A stretch of DNA of 64,000 nt from the NCBI GenBank assembly GCA_965212595.1, contig CBDBVE010000018.1:10942-74941 (forward strand), given 5' to 3'. Positions 1 through 9,534 of the stretch are shown here, piece by piece; the first letter of the stretch is position 1; every line of letters starts with the position of its first letter. The stretch comes from Poritiphilus sp965212595 (lineage in GTDB: Bacteria > Bacteroidota > Bacteroidia > Flavobacteriales > Flavobacteriaceae). The translations under genes were made by a program, and so were the position numbers. Under the pieces are notes generated by a model that was given only the letters and a program-made list of their open reading frames with translations, was not told the DNA's origin and made no database searches.

Positions 1-2
1 CT

Positions 3-3000
3 GGAGGCACCATTTATCCCGGAATGATAGAGCTACACAATCATTTGCCATACAATATTTTGCCTTACTGGGTCGCCGATCGCCAATACACAAACCACGA
101 GCAGTGGAAAAGAGTGAAAGGGTATCGCCTTAATGTGACAGGTCCCATGCAGACACTTGGAAAATCTCCGGGCTATCCTGAGGCGATTGTACGCTATGTA
201 GAATGCAAATCCCTGATTGGAGGAGTAACTACTTCCCAGGGCATTACGCTGGCGAATTCCAGCCTGAGAAAAAAAGTCTTTCACGGCGTCATAAGAAACG
301 TTGAGGAAACCAACGAAGAAGGACTGCCGGAAGCACTTACACGCATAGCCGACGTAAGGCTTGGGCAAGCCGAGGCCTTTAGTAATTCCCTGTCTACAGA
401 AAAAACGCGCTTGCTTCATCTTTCGGAAGGAATAGATGAAAAAGCCAGATCTTTTTTTACCAATCTACAGATAGCTGGAGATAATTGGGCCATTACAGAC
501 CGGCTTAACGGGATTCATTGCACCGGGCTCAATCAGGACGATTTTGAGGTGCTTGGCGCTAATGACGGCACCATGACATGGTCTCCAATGAGTAACCTGA
601 TTCTATATGGCGCTACGGCGAATATGAAGGCTGCTAAAGAGAATGGAATTAGAATAGCACTAGGCTCTGACTGGGCTCCCAGCGGCAGTAAAAATCTTTT
701 AGAGGAATTAAAGGTAGCATATCTGGTAAGTGAGAATGAGGAAGACGATCCTATATTCACTGCTGAGGAATTGGTGCGTATGGTGACTTCCAACCCGGCG
801 AAAATACTTGGATGGGAGAATGCTTTAGGCTCACTTGAGGTTGGGATGAAAGCAGATTTAATTGTGGTGAACGGATATACCGGCGATCCTTATATGAAGC
901 TTATTGAGGCAAGTGAAAGAAGTTTGATAGGGATATTTATAAATGGGGTTCCACGATGTGCCCAAAACAGGATTATTAGGAAGTTTGACTTCAAAGACGA
1001 GGATATAGAGCACTTTCATATAGAGACTTCCAATAGATATCTTTATTTAAAAGAGGCTAGTGATACTAGCACACTAGCCGAAATTTCATTGCAACAAGCT
1101 ACCGATACTATAAGTCAGGGTCTGCAAAGCCTTGATCAATTGGCTTTAGACTTAGAAAATGCCACTGACGGCGGTTTGCTCTCCGCCTCAGACAACCCTT
1201 TTCAAATGGATTGGTTTCTTGTTCCGGATTTTCACAGCGATCTGGATGGCGAACACCTGGACGAAGGTCATTTAGAATGGGGAGCTAGTATTCCCTTTAG
1301 TGAAATAGCCATTCCGCTGCCCCTGGATAAGTTAACCGTTATCGAAGATGACGAGCACTTCTCCCGGATGGCGTTTCACCCTATCCCCGAATATGTAAGA
1401 AAAGCTTTGCCGGCCTATTATGACCGTCCGGCACTTTCGCTTACCAATAGCATGTACAATACAGAAAATGCCAATTGGGAGCGGTTTAAGGAGCTTATGA
1501 CCCTGGAGACTTATATGAAGACTTCAAGCAATTTATCGGTTAAGGATAAGCTGTGTATCCTGCGGCAAGCCCGTATTATTTTAGAAGAAGCCTATGTTCA
1601 TAGGCTATTGAAGCGATCCATGTACGCCATAAACCCTGTAGAACGGATCGATCTTATGATTAGAGATATCCGATTTAAAATATTTAACAATGAGGATTAC
1701 GAAGAAGATTACAATTTTCATAAAGAATTGTTAGACGTATTTAGCTCTTTGCGTGACCTGCACACCAGATATGTACTGCCGTATCCCTATAAAAACCGTT
1801 TTGCCTTTCTACCTTTTTTGATTGAGGAATACTATGTCACTTCGGCAGATACAGATCCTAAATACATTATTACAACCTTATTTAAGGGTCTAGACGAGAG
1901 CATTCCGGATTTAAAACCCGGACTTGAAGTGCGCTCCTGGAATAACATTCCAATAAGAAGGGCCGTTGCTATGAATTCCGAGAACCAATCTGGCAGCAAC
2001 GATGAAGCGCGTATGGCCAGAGGGCTAGATACCCTTACCATCAGATCATTGGCAACAACAGTACCCCCAGATTCCAGGAAAGTTTCATTAGAATGTTACG
2101 ATCCGGAAAATGGAATGGAGTATAAATTTGATTTTGAATGGCTCGTATCTTTCTACCCTCCATACTTTGATAGTTCTGTCGATGAACTCAATACGACCCT
2201 GGTAGCTCACGGATTTGATTATGACACGCTCTCTGTAAATCACATGAAGGCGAATTTATATAGCAATATTCCCAAAAAGAAGAAAGTTAAGAAAAAAGGG
2301 AAGTGGTTACGCCCAACAAATTATCCCAGGGCGATGAAGGCAAGTTTAATCTCACGAAATAATGGGAGCTTGAAAACCGGCTATATTAGACTTTATAGCT
2401 TTGCAGTTAGTAGCGCAGAGAAATTTTTAGCAGACTTTGAAGAAATATTAGAACCACTTAAGGCAGAGGGACTACAGGGTTTGATACTTGATATTCGAGG
2501 AAATGGCGGTGGGCTTATTACCGCTAGTGAAATGCTCTTAGCCCGACTAATAGGTAAAAAAACAGAGTTCCAAAAAGCACAGTTCATCAATTCTGAGCTT
2601 ACCCTTAGGCTTTGTGAGAAGTACGATTCGGATAACGCCTTAATAGATCTGTCTGATTGGACGAGATCTATCTCCCTTTCTAAGCGCACCGGCGATTACT
2701 ATTCTAATGGATATCCTATTACGCGGATGTCAACCAGGAACCTAAAACCCATTTGTGACGTTCCAATGGCCTTGATAACAGACGCTCTGTGTTACAGTGC
2801 TTCCGATATGTTCGCTGCAGGGTTTAAAGACCATAAGCTAGGAAAGGTGGTTGGAGTACATGGCAATACTGGGGCAGGAGGGGCAAATGTATGGAGCCAT
2901 GAAACCTTAAGACGCTTGATTGTAGAGGCTAGTGTGGACTATGAAGGCCTTGAACGCCTACCAAAAGGGGCCAATTTTAATTTTGCAGTAAGGCGTATCC

Positions 3001-3137
3001 TTAGAAAAAATAACGAACCCATAGAAGATCTGGGAATTACCCCGGATGTACATCACAAGATCACCAGAGAAGATTTACTTAAGGGAAATAAAGATCTGAT
3101 TGAAAGCGCTTTATCTGCTTTGTTTGAAAGTGATTAA
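3..3137 (+). CDS. Amidohydrolase-S41 peptidase fusion, 5' end cut by window
   Basis: The reading frame is open to the window edge, so the true start lies upstream; the residues before the first Met read GGTIYPG, the usual lead-in to an amidohydrolase. Numbering from the Met at 24: HNH at 5-7, H132 (in LHLSEG), H165 (GIHCTG) and D216 (GSDWAPSG) fit the metal ligands of the family, and the domain ends near residue 310. After a linker of about 200 residues, a second module (about 550-1037) is an S41 tail-specific-protease domain with LILDIRGNGGG and the CYSASD motif at 923-928 carrying the likely catalytic Ser. The protein therefore joins a metal-dependent hydrolase to a serine protease. The substrate is unknown. 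The export signal, if any, would be in the missing N-terminus. Confidence 0.85.
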   Translation, partial: GGTIYPGMIELHNHLPYNILPYWVADRQYTNHEQWKRVKGYRLNVTGPMQTLGKSPGYPEAIVRYVECKSLIGGVTTSQGITLANSSLRKKVFHGVIRNVEETNEEGLPEALTRIADVRLGQAEAFSNSLSTEKTRLLHLSEGIDEKARSFFTNLQIAGDNWAITDRLNGIHCTGLNQDDFEVLGANDGTMTWSPMSNLILYGATANMKAAKENGIRIALGSDWAPSGSKNLLEELKVAYLVSENEEDDPIFTAEELVRMVTSNPAKILGWENALGSLEVGMKADLIVVNGYTGDPYMKLIEASERSLIGIFINGVPRCAQNRIIRKFDFKDEDIEHFHIETSNRYLYLKEASDTSTLAEISLQQATDTISQGLQSLDQLALDLENATDGGLLSASDNPFQMDWFLVPDFHSDLDGEHLDEGHLEWGASIPFSEIAIPLPLDKLTVIEDDEHFSRMAFHPIPEYVRKALPAYYDRPALSLTNSMYNTENANWERFKELMTLETYMKTSSNLSVKDKLCILRQARIILEEAYVHRLLKRSMYAINPVERIDLMIRDIRFKIFNNEDYEEDYNFHKELLDVFSSLRDLHTRYVLPYPYKNRFAFLPFLIEEYYVTSADTDPKYIITTLFKGLDESIPDLKPGLEVRSWNNIPIRRAVAMNSENQSGSNDEARMARGLDTLTIRSLATTVPPDSRKVSLECYDPENGMEYKFDFEWLVSFYPPYFDSSVDELNTTLVAHGFDYDTLSVNHMKANLYSNIPKKKKVKKKGKWLRPTNYPRAMKASLISRNNGSLKTGYIRLYSFAVSSAEKFLADFEEILEPLKAEGLQGLILDIRGNGGGLITASEMLLARLIGKKTEFQKAQFINSELTLRLCEKYDSDNALIDLSDWTRSISLSKRTGDYYSNGYPITRMSTRNLKPICDVPMALITDALCYSASDMFAAGFKDHKLGKVVGVHGNTGAGGANVWSHETLRRLIVEASVDYEGLERLPKGANFNFAVRRILRKNNEPIEDLGITPDVHHKITREDLLKGNKDLIESALSALFESD

Positions 3138-3175
3138 TTAAAATTTTTGGATTCCTTATTATGCGTTCGGATGTA

Positions 3176-3685
3176 TTATTTTAAATCAAAAACCATCCGT
3201 ACATTCACCAAATTGTCTTCTTTACGCTTCTTAATAACGGTGATTCCAAAATCTGCTGAGTTAAGACTGGTTGTCCCTATAAGTTGAGACCCCTTTTGTG
3301 TAAACAATATGCTAATGGGTTTTTCTATGCCTTTTAGCGTTAGTAGTCCATTAACCTTGTAATCCTCGCCTTGTTTGCTTATCGATCTACTTTCAAAATG
3401 AATTCTTGGATAGGCATTTTCGTTGAAGTATTTTTTTCCTTTTAATGACCAGTCCCGTAAAAAAATCCCGGTTCTGATGGACTCTACGGCAACAGATCCC
3501 TTGAATACGGATTGGGTGATATCTTCGGTGTTTATATCGGAATCTGATTGAAACCCCTTTAAAGTACCATCCACTCCTTTTGAGACAAATTCAAATTCGA
3601 TTTCGGATGCTGAGAGCTTTTGTTGACTTAAAACAAGACATGAGGCAAGAAGCCCTGTAACTAGGAAGAAGCTGATAAATTTCAT
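3176..3685 (-). CDS. YceI-like family periplasmic protein
   Basis: This 169-aa protein has an N-terminal signal peptide (hydrophobic residues 4-20, then SQQKLSASE). The rest matches the YceI lipocalin-like beta-barrel: alternating strands, VESIRTG..RD, YPRIHFES and NGLLTLKGIEKPI are typical. Family members bind isoprenoid-like lipids in the periplasm and are often linked to stress. The ligand here is unknown. It is convergent with the upstream fusion gene and 38 bp from it. Confidence 0.85.
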   Translation of the reverse strand: MKFISFFLVTGLLASCLVLSQQKLSASEIEFEFVSKGVDGTLKGFQSDSDINTEDITQSVFKGSVAVESIRTGIFLRDWSLKGKKYFNENAYPRIHFESRSISKQGEDYKVNGLLTLKGIEKPISILFTQKGSQLIGTTSLNSADFGITVIKKRKEDNLVNVRMVFDLK

Positions 3686-3832
3686 AGCAAAAGCAAAATT
3701 TTGACGCCTTTCAAAGGTACTAAAATGAATTTAACGATGATCCGTAAGAAATACTCGATAGATCGCATGCGTGTATACTAAAAACTAAGCTGATTTTCAG
3801 TATCTTGCTGTGTTACTCGAGAACCACCTATC

Positions 3833-4189
3833 ATGAAAATGATTCGTCTAATAGCATGCATTGTAGCCTGCCTGGCCTTCTTTTTGATGCCGGGTTTTTT
3901 GGCCGCACAAGAAGAACGCCCGGCTGACAAAAAAGAGGTTCTAAAGGTAAAAAAGCGCACCATTATGGAACGCTATGAACCCGGACTTGTTTTATCACCT
4001 GAGGAACGACTTCAACTTAAGAGAGCACGTTTGGCGACCATAAAAAAGCGAAGATCCATAATAGACACCCTGGATATTTCTGATCGAAAAAGACGCCGGC
4101 TTCTTAAGGAATTGTATCGCTCACCCCTGTCTAATAGATGGGATAAGGTCGTAGCAGATCTCACTTTTGAACAGGAACCAGACTATTAA
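3833..4189 (+). CDS. Small exported basic protein, unknown
   Basis: This 118-aa protein starts at ATG 3833. Residues 5-25 form a signal peptide ending in FLAAQEE. The mature part is very rich in Lys and Arg (KRTIMERYEPGLVLSPEERLQLKRARLATIKKRRSIIDTL) and is predicted helical. I do not recognise a family. Codon use looks normal and the gene is convergent with the hibernation factor, 7 bp apart, so I take it as real. Confidence 0.65.
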   Translation: MKMIRLIACIVACLAFFLMPGFLAAQEERPADKKEVLKVKKRTIMERYEPGLVLSPEERLQLKRARLATIKKRRSIIDTLDISDRKRRRLLKELYRSPLSNRWDKVVADLTFEQEPDY

Positions 4190-4196
4190 CTTTCTG

Positions 4197-4499
4197 CTAA
4201 TTCCTCTTCATTTTTTCTTTGCGTTTTCGCAATTGCCTGTCCAGATCTTCAATGGCTTCTGCTATTGAAGCCTCATAACCGCCATGGCTGGCTTCGGCAA
4301 AAAGCCTTGGTCCCGGAAGGCTCAGTCTTATATTGCATATACTGCCTGTATTAGGTTCAGTTGTATTTTCCTTTTTAAAGAAAACGTCTGCCCTTACAAT
4401 AAAGTCGTATTTGTCCTCTAGTTTTTCAAGCTTTTTCCTGGCTAATTCTTCAAGGCGCTCGCTCGCCTTGACCTCATCGTATTCGTAGTTAATATTCAT
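4197..4499 (-). CDS. hpf: Ribosome hibernation promoting factor, short type
   Basis: This 100-aa protein has the beta-alpha-beta-beta-beta-alpha fold of HPF/RaiA: MNINYEYDEVKASERLEE, KLEDKYDFIVRADVFFK, NIRLSLPGPRLFAEA, then the C-terminal helix YEASIAEAIEDLDRQLRKRKEK. It binds the 30S decoding region and silences ribosomes in stationary phase. It is the short form, without the long C-terminal dimerisation domain, as usual in Bacteroidota. Confidence 0.9.
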   Translation of the reverse strand: MNINYEYDEVKASERLEELARKKLEKLEDKYDFIVRADVFFKKENTTEPNTGSICNIRLSLPGPRLFAEASHGGYEASIAEAIEDLDRQLRKRKEKMKRN

Positions 4500-4720
4500 A
4501 TTTTGGGAATTTCTGGTCTAAAATATAAAACCTGGTTCAAAACTAAACTTTAATGCGCCACCATCAAAGATACTCTTGAAAGAATGTTAAACCTTCACCA
4601 AGAAATAGTTAAAGTATTGGTCCAGGCCGTAACAGAGTAGGAAAATATGCGCAATTTGTGTAACTTAATGTGCGTTTAGATTAAACGTGTAGCAACAACC
4701 GCCCCCAAAACTCCTGACAA

Positions 4721-5056
4721 ATGAAAGCAACTGAAACTCCTTCAAAAGTAGCCCGGGACACTACTCCCATAATTCTGAGATTGGAACGAAACAATAGTGA
4801 AATTTCGTCTCTAGCAGATAAACTGAATTCGTATGTATGTGAACCCAAAACACAAAGCCTTTTTGAGCGCATGGAATCGTTAAAGAAGAGGCTTGAGAAA
4901 ATGCGCAGATCAAATGTTGAGCTTATCAAACTACTCAAAGAATCCAAGAAAAGCCTTGAAACTCCAAAAGAAAGAATTCGAAAACTGCTAAAGGAGTTCA
5001 AAGAACTGGAAAACAATGTCTTTGAGTACATAGGAATGGCTCGTATGCACTGCTAA
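4721..5056 (+). CDS. Coiled-coil protein, unknown
   Basis: This 111-aa protein has no signal peptide. From residue 45 it is almost entirely charged and heptad-like (ESLKKRLEKMRRSNVELIKLLKESKKSLE..RIRKLLKEFKELENNV), indicating a long coiled coil. Start is ATG 4721. An open frame on the opposite strand covers the same DNA, but the coiled-coil composition favours the plus strand. No family recognised. Confidence 0.6.
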   Translation: MKATETPSKVARDTTPIILRLERNNSEISSLADKLNSYVCEPKTQSLFERMESLKKRLEKMRRSNVELIKLLKESKKSLETPKERIRKLLKEFKELENNVFEYIGMARMHC

Positions 5057-5061
5057 AAGAA

Positions 5062-6015
5062 TTATTCCTCAGCACCCTCATTCTTTTCGGAAATAAGTAA
5101 GGAAGCCAAAACGCCTCCAAGCAAGGAAACCACTATGACAGTGAGCGACACCCATTCTGGTGGGTGGATATAGTCAGATAAGAGCATCTTTAATCCCACA
5201 AATGCCAAAATTACCACAAGGCTATAATTGATATATCTGAATTTTTGCAACATTCTGGAAACCAAAAAATACATAGACCGCAATCCAAGAATTGCCAGAA
5301 TGTTTGAACTAAAAACAATAAAAGGATCTGCGGTTATTGCAAGAATGGCCGGAATACTATCCAGAGCGAATAGAATATCGGTTAATTCAATAACTATCAA
5401 TGCAACGAAAAGGGGAGTGGCGGCTTTAAGGCCCATTCTCTTTACAAAGAACTGATTGCCCTGCATGGCTCCGGTTACAGGAAAGATCTTTTTAACTTGT
5501 CTAAAAACAAAGGAGTTTTTAGGATCAAAATCCTCTTCATCAGATTTTAGCATTTTAAAAGCAGTGTATAAAAGAAATACACCAAAGACGTAAATTATCC
5601 AGTCAAATTTATTGATCAGGGCAACCCCAAAGACGATCATTAATGCCCTAAAGACGATAGCTCCCAAAATTCCCCAAAACAATACTCGGTGTTGATAAAG
5701 CGGCGGAATTTTAAAGGAGGAAAAGATCACCGCGATCACAAACACATTATCTATACTTAATGAAAGTTCTATTAGATATCCTGTAATGTATTTCAGGACA
5801 GCGTCCCCGGGCTCAAGTCCGGTAGGATTCGCTATTAGCCCATCTGAAAACAACCAATAAATGATTCCGCTAAAGGAAAGGGCAATGGTTACCCAAACGC
5901 CTGTCCAAATACTCGCTTCTTTACTTCTTATGATGTGATCCTTTCTATTGAAAACACCCAGATCTAAAGCGAGAAAAATGACTATTAGGGTAATAAATGA
6001 GGCCCAAATCCACAT
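5062..6015 (-). CDS. TerC family integral membrane protein
   Basis: The protein is 317 aa if started at ATG 6015 (MWIWASFITL), where the first TM helix begins; a longer frame to 6096 adds 27 residues with no homology-like character. About eight TM helices can be seen, with the TerC signatures LSLSIDNVFVIAVIFSSF and ELTDILFALDSIPAILAI, each carrying the conserved acidic residues inside the membrane. TerC proteins handle metal ions (manganese efflux, tellurium resistance). It is divergent from pta. Confidence 0.9.
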   Translation of the reverse strand: MWIWASFITLIVIFLALDLGVFNRKDHIIRSKEASIWTGVWVTIALSFSGIIYWLFSDGLIANPTGLEPGDAVLKYITGYLIELSLSIDNVFVIAVIFSSFKIPPLYQHRVLFWGILGAIVFRALMIVFGVALINKFDWIIYVFGVFLLYTAFKMLKSDEEDFDPKNSFVFRQVKKIFPVTGAMQGNQFFVKRMGLKAATPLFVALIVIELTDILFALDSIPAILAITADPFIVFSSNILAILGLRSMYFLVSRMLQKFRYINYSLVVILAFVGLKMLLSDYIHPPEWVSLTVIVVSLLGGVLASLLISEKNEGAEE

Positions 6016-6215
6016 GGTCAGTGCTTTTAAGCGGCTAAGATAAAGATTGTTTCGCCTATTTAAGCCTCTGTTTGGGCTAAAATTAAGGCACTTCATGATT
6101 TCGTCGAGAATGTTCTGAACATTGTTCTTTGAAATTGATTTTTAGCAGCTTTTAAGAAGGCTAATTTTTATAAATCTCCTACCTTTAGATCGGCTTTTAG
6201 CTAAAGAATCAACAC

Positions 6216-8303
6216 ATGAGTAAATCAATTTATGTAGCCACTTTGGAGGCCCATAGTGGAAAGTCTCTTTTTGTCCTGGGATTTATGCAGTTATTGCTGG
6301 GAAAGATGGCTAAGGTTGGCTATTTCAGACCGGTTATTGACGACCCTGTTAACGGTAAAACAGACAATCATATTAACACCACCTTGAGCCACTTTAAACT
6401 CAATTTACTTCCTGAAGAGATTTACGCCCTTACACAAAGCCAGGTTGTAGAATACTTTAATGATGGTAGAGAGGGCGATATTTTAGATGAAATAATTCAG
6501 AAATACAAACCGCAGGAAGAGCAGCACGACTTTATGCTCATTGAAGGAAGTGATTTTTCTAAAGAAGGAAGCATCCTGGAGTTTGATCTCAACCTGGATA
6601 TTGCGAAGAACTTGGGTGCTCCGGTAGTTTTGGTAGATAATGCACGCGGAAAGACTTTAGAGGACTTTTGCGGTAATATGGAATCTGCGGTCACCACCTA
6701 TACACAAAAAGGCATTGAGATTTTGGCTGTAGTGGCCAATAAGGTAAGGCCGGAAAACCTTGAATTGGTAAGAAAAACTTTAGCCAATATCCTACCGCCG
6801 GATATTTACATTGCAGCCGTACCAAGGGTTAAAAACCTTTCTCACCCTACGGTTAAAGAAATTGTAGCAGAATTGAAAGGAGAGATCCTGTTTGGCGAAG
6901 CTCATGTAGACAATCAAACTGGAAGTTTTGGTGTCGGAGCCATGCAATTGCATAACTATCTGATGCACCTAAACGACAGAAGTTTGGTAATTACTCCCGG
7001 AGATCGTTCAGACATTATCCTTGGTGCCTTACAAGCTCACCGTTCTGATGGCTTCCCAACGATATCCGGAATGTTGCTTACCGGCGGTATCCTTCCGGAG
7101 CCGGCCATTCTTAAACTACTTGAAGCCTATAGCGATTCTGTACCCATTGTATCTGTGCCTCAGGGCACTTTTGAAGCAGCTAATAGGGTAGGTAATATCA
7201 AATCCAAGATCTATGCAGAAAGCAAACAGAAGATCACTACTTCCATAACGCTATTTAATGAATATATAGATGGGGAAAGAGTGCTGGAGCGACTTAGTTC
7301 GTTTCAGTCTAAAGTGATTACACCCAGAATGTTTCAGTACAATCTGCTTCAACGGGCCAAAAAAAACAAAAGACATATTGTATTGCCAGAGGGTGAAGAC
7401 GAACGCATCCTTACCGCTGCCGCTGAATTGGTGCAATTGGGTATTGTAGATATTACCTTACTAGGCGATGCCAATATAATTGAGAACAAAGCCATGCAAC
7501 TGGGGCTCGATCTTTCTGAAATAAACTGTATTACACCTACTGAAGCCTCGCATTTTGAAAATTATGCACAGACCTTTTATGAGCTTAGAAAACACAAAGG
7601 TGTAAATATGGATATGGCCAGAGACCTGATGCAAGATGTTTCCTATTTTGGGACCATGATGGTGTATAAGGGAGATGCTGATGGGATGGTTTCAGGAGCG
7701 GTGCATACCACACAACACACCATAAGACCAGCTTTACAGTTTATTAAAACAAAACCGGGCATAAAGGTTGTTTCTTCAGTGTTCTTCATGTGTTTAGAAA
7801 ATAGGGTCTCTGTCTTTGGTGACTGTGCAATTAACCCAAACCCTACGAGCGATCAATTGGCAGAAATTGCCATATCATCGGCAGATTCGGCGACCAATTT
7901 TGGGATTTTCCCAAAAATAGCAATGCTTTCATACTCTTCAGGGAGCTCTGGTAAAGGAGAAGATGTGGAAAGGGTGAGGGCAGCCACTGCAAAGGTTAAA
8001 AAAGATCGGCCAGATCTGGCCATAGAAGGACCCATACAATATGACGCTGCAGTAGACCCTTTGGTGGGAAAGAAAAAACTACCCGATTCTGAGGTGGCCG
8101 GCCAGGCCTCTGTACTTATATTCCCGGATCTAAACACTGGGAATAATACCTATAAAGCGGTACAGCGTGAGACGGGAGCTATTGCCATAGGGCCTATGTT
8201 ACAAGGCTTAAACAAGCCTGTAAATGATTTAAGTAGGGGCTGTACTATAGACGATGTCTTCAATACGGTTATAGTAACGGCCATTCAGGCCCAGGACAAT
8301 TAA
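6216..8303 (+). CDS. pta: Phosphate acetyltransferase
   Basis: This 695-aa protein converts acetyl-CoA and phosphate to acetyl phosphate and CoA, next to acetate kinase. It is the long form: an N-terminal P-loop-like domain (EAHSGKS, residues 11-17), a DRTGG-type middle domain (about 215-330), and the C-terminal PTA catalytic domain from about 375 (HIVLPEGEDERIL, FGDCAINPNPT, SYSSGSSGKG, GPIQYDAAVDP). ackA follows 7 bp after the stop, so the two form an operon. Confidence 0.97.
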   Translation: MSKSIYVATLEAHSGKSLFVLGFMQLLLGKMAKVGYFRPVIDDPVNGKTDNHINTTLSHFKLNLLPEEIYALTQSQVVEYFNDGREGDILDEIIQKYKPQEEQHDFMLIEGSDFSKEGSILEFDLNLDIAKNLGAPVVLVDNARGKTLEDFCGNMESAVTTYTQKGIEILAVVANKVRPENLELVRKTLANILPPDIYIAAVPRVKNLSHPTVKEIVAELKGEILFGEAHVDNQTGSFGVGAMQLHNYLMHLNDRSLVITPGDRSDIILGALQAHRSDGFPTISGMLLTGGILPEPAILKLLEAYSDSVPIVSVPQGTFEAANRVGNIKSKIYAESKQKITTSITLFNEYIDGERVLERLSSFQSKVITPRMFQYNLLQRAKKNKRHIVLPEGEDERILTAAAELVQLGIVDITLLGDANIIENKAMQLGLDLSEINCITPTEASHFENYAQTFYELRKHKGVNMDMARDLMQDVSYFGTMMVYKGDADGMVSGAVHTTQHTIRPALQFIKTKPGIKVVSSVFFMCLENRVSVFGDCAINPNPTSDQLAEIAISSADSATNFGIFPKIAMLSYSSGSSGKGEDVERVRAATAKVKKDRPDLAIEGPIQYDAAVDPLVGKKKLPDSEVAGQASVLIFPDLNTGNNTYKAVQRETGAIAIGPMLQGLNKPVNDLSRGCTIDDVFNTVIVTAIQAQDN

Positions 8304-8310
8304 AAGCACT

Positions 8311-9507
8311 ATGAAAATTCTTGTTTTAAACTCAGGCAGTTCTTCCATAAAATTTCAGCTATTCGAGATGCCTTCCGAAGAAGTGCTGGCCAAGGGGTTG
8401 ATTGAACGCCTTGGCAGTAAAGATTCTAGAATAGACTATCAGATTCCCGGGCACTACCAGGTTGAAGATATCCCTATTCCAGACCATAAGCAGGGCTTAA
8501 GACATATCACCAAATTGCTTACAGAGGCAGAAGGAGGAATTTTGGCAAATCCTGATGCCCTAGAAGCCGTGGGTCATAGAGTTGTTCATGGTGGGAGTAG
8601 CTTTGCAGGCCCTACACCTATTAACAAGAAAGTTCTCAGAACCATTGAAAGGCATTCATCTCTGGCTCCGCTTCACAACCCCGCCAATGTCCTGGGAATA
8701 AAAACAGCGACTTCGGTCTTTAAGAAGGCTCGCCAAATTGCTGTTTTCGATACCGCATTTCATCAGACAATTCCCAAAAAAGCGCATACCTACGCCATTC
8801 CTAAGTCCATGACCGAAAAACATGCAATCAGGGCCTATGGCTTCCATGGCACAAGCCATAAGTATGTTTCTGAAATAGCATCAAAGCATTTAAACAAGCC
8901 CGAGGGTAAGCTAATTAGCATCCACCTTGGGAATGGCTGTAGTATGACTGCAATACAAAACGGTAAAAGTATTGACCATTCTTTGGGGTTTGGACCTTCT
9001 AACGGACTCATTATGGGCACCCGGTCTGGAGATATTGACCAATCTGTTGTTTTCTTTTTGATGGATGCCTTCGGCCATTCATCGAAATACGTCCAAACCA
9101 TGCTACAGAAAAAAAGCGGGCTCTTAGGCCTTACCGGCTATTCCGATATGCGAGACATACAAAAGGGTGCAGAGCTGGGGAAGGAAGATTGCCAATTGGC
9201 CCTGGCAATGACGGCTTACCGTATTAAAAAATATATTGGAAGCTATGCAGTCGCGATGAACGGACTAGATGCCCTGATTTTTACCGCTGGCATTGGAGAG
9301 AATTCGTCGCATTTGCGAGAACTGGTCTGTGCTGATATGGAGGTGCTGGGAATATCATTGGATAGAGATAAAAACAGGAAGGCCGGCCCTGCTTTTCCGG
9401 TTTCGGAGATACAAAGTGAGCAGGGTAAGGTAAACATACTTGTGATACCTACCAATGAAGAGCTTGAAATTGCGAAACAGTGTTATCACTTAATGCGTGA
9501 AGATTAA
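8311..9507 (+). CDS. ackA: Acetate kinase
   Basis: This 398-aa protein transfers phosphate from acetyl phosphate to ADP, giving ATP and acetate. Family signatures are VLNSGSSSIKFQLF at the N-terminus, GHRVVHGG, FDTAFHQTIP, YGFHGTSHKYVS, HLGNGCS and IMGTRSGDIDQS, then FTAGIGENS near the C-terminus. Length is normal. It lies 7 bp behind pta and is convergent with the pyruvate-kinase-like gene, 27 bp away. Confidence 0.97.
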   Translation: MKILVLNSGSSSIKFQLFEMPSEEVLAKGLIERLGSKDSRIDYQIPGHYQVEDIPIPDHKQGLRHITKLLTEAEGGILANPDALEAVGHRVVHGGSSFAGPTPINKKVLRTIERHSSLAPLHNPANVLGIKTATSVFKKARQIAVFDTAFHQTIPKKAHTYAIPKSMTEKHAIRAYGFHGTSHKYVSEIASKHLNKPEGKLISIHLGNGCSMTAIQNGKSIDHSLGFGPSNGLIMGTRSGDIDQSVVFFLMDAFGHSSKYVQTMLQKKSGLLGLTGYSDMRDIQKGAELGKEDCQLALAMTAYRIKKYIGSYAVAMNGLDALIFTAGIGENSSHLRELVCADMEVLGISLDRDKNRKAGPAFPVSEIQSEQGKVNILVIPTNEELEIAKQCYHLMRED

Positions 9508-9534
9508 GATGAAACCTTTTTGTAACCGGATCTA

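Noticed and set aside
4681..5031. 116-codon open frame opposite the coiled-coil gene
   Set aside because: Ser/Phe-rich composition mirrors a Lys/Glu-rich coiled coil on the other strand.
6180..6187. TACCTTTA before pta as a -7 box
   Set aside because: No TTG at 17-23 bases upstream, so the promoter cannot be supported.
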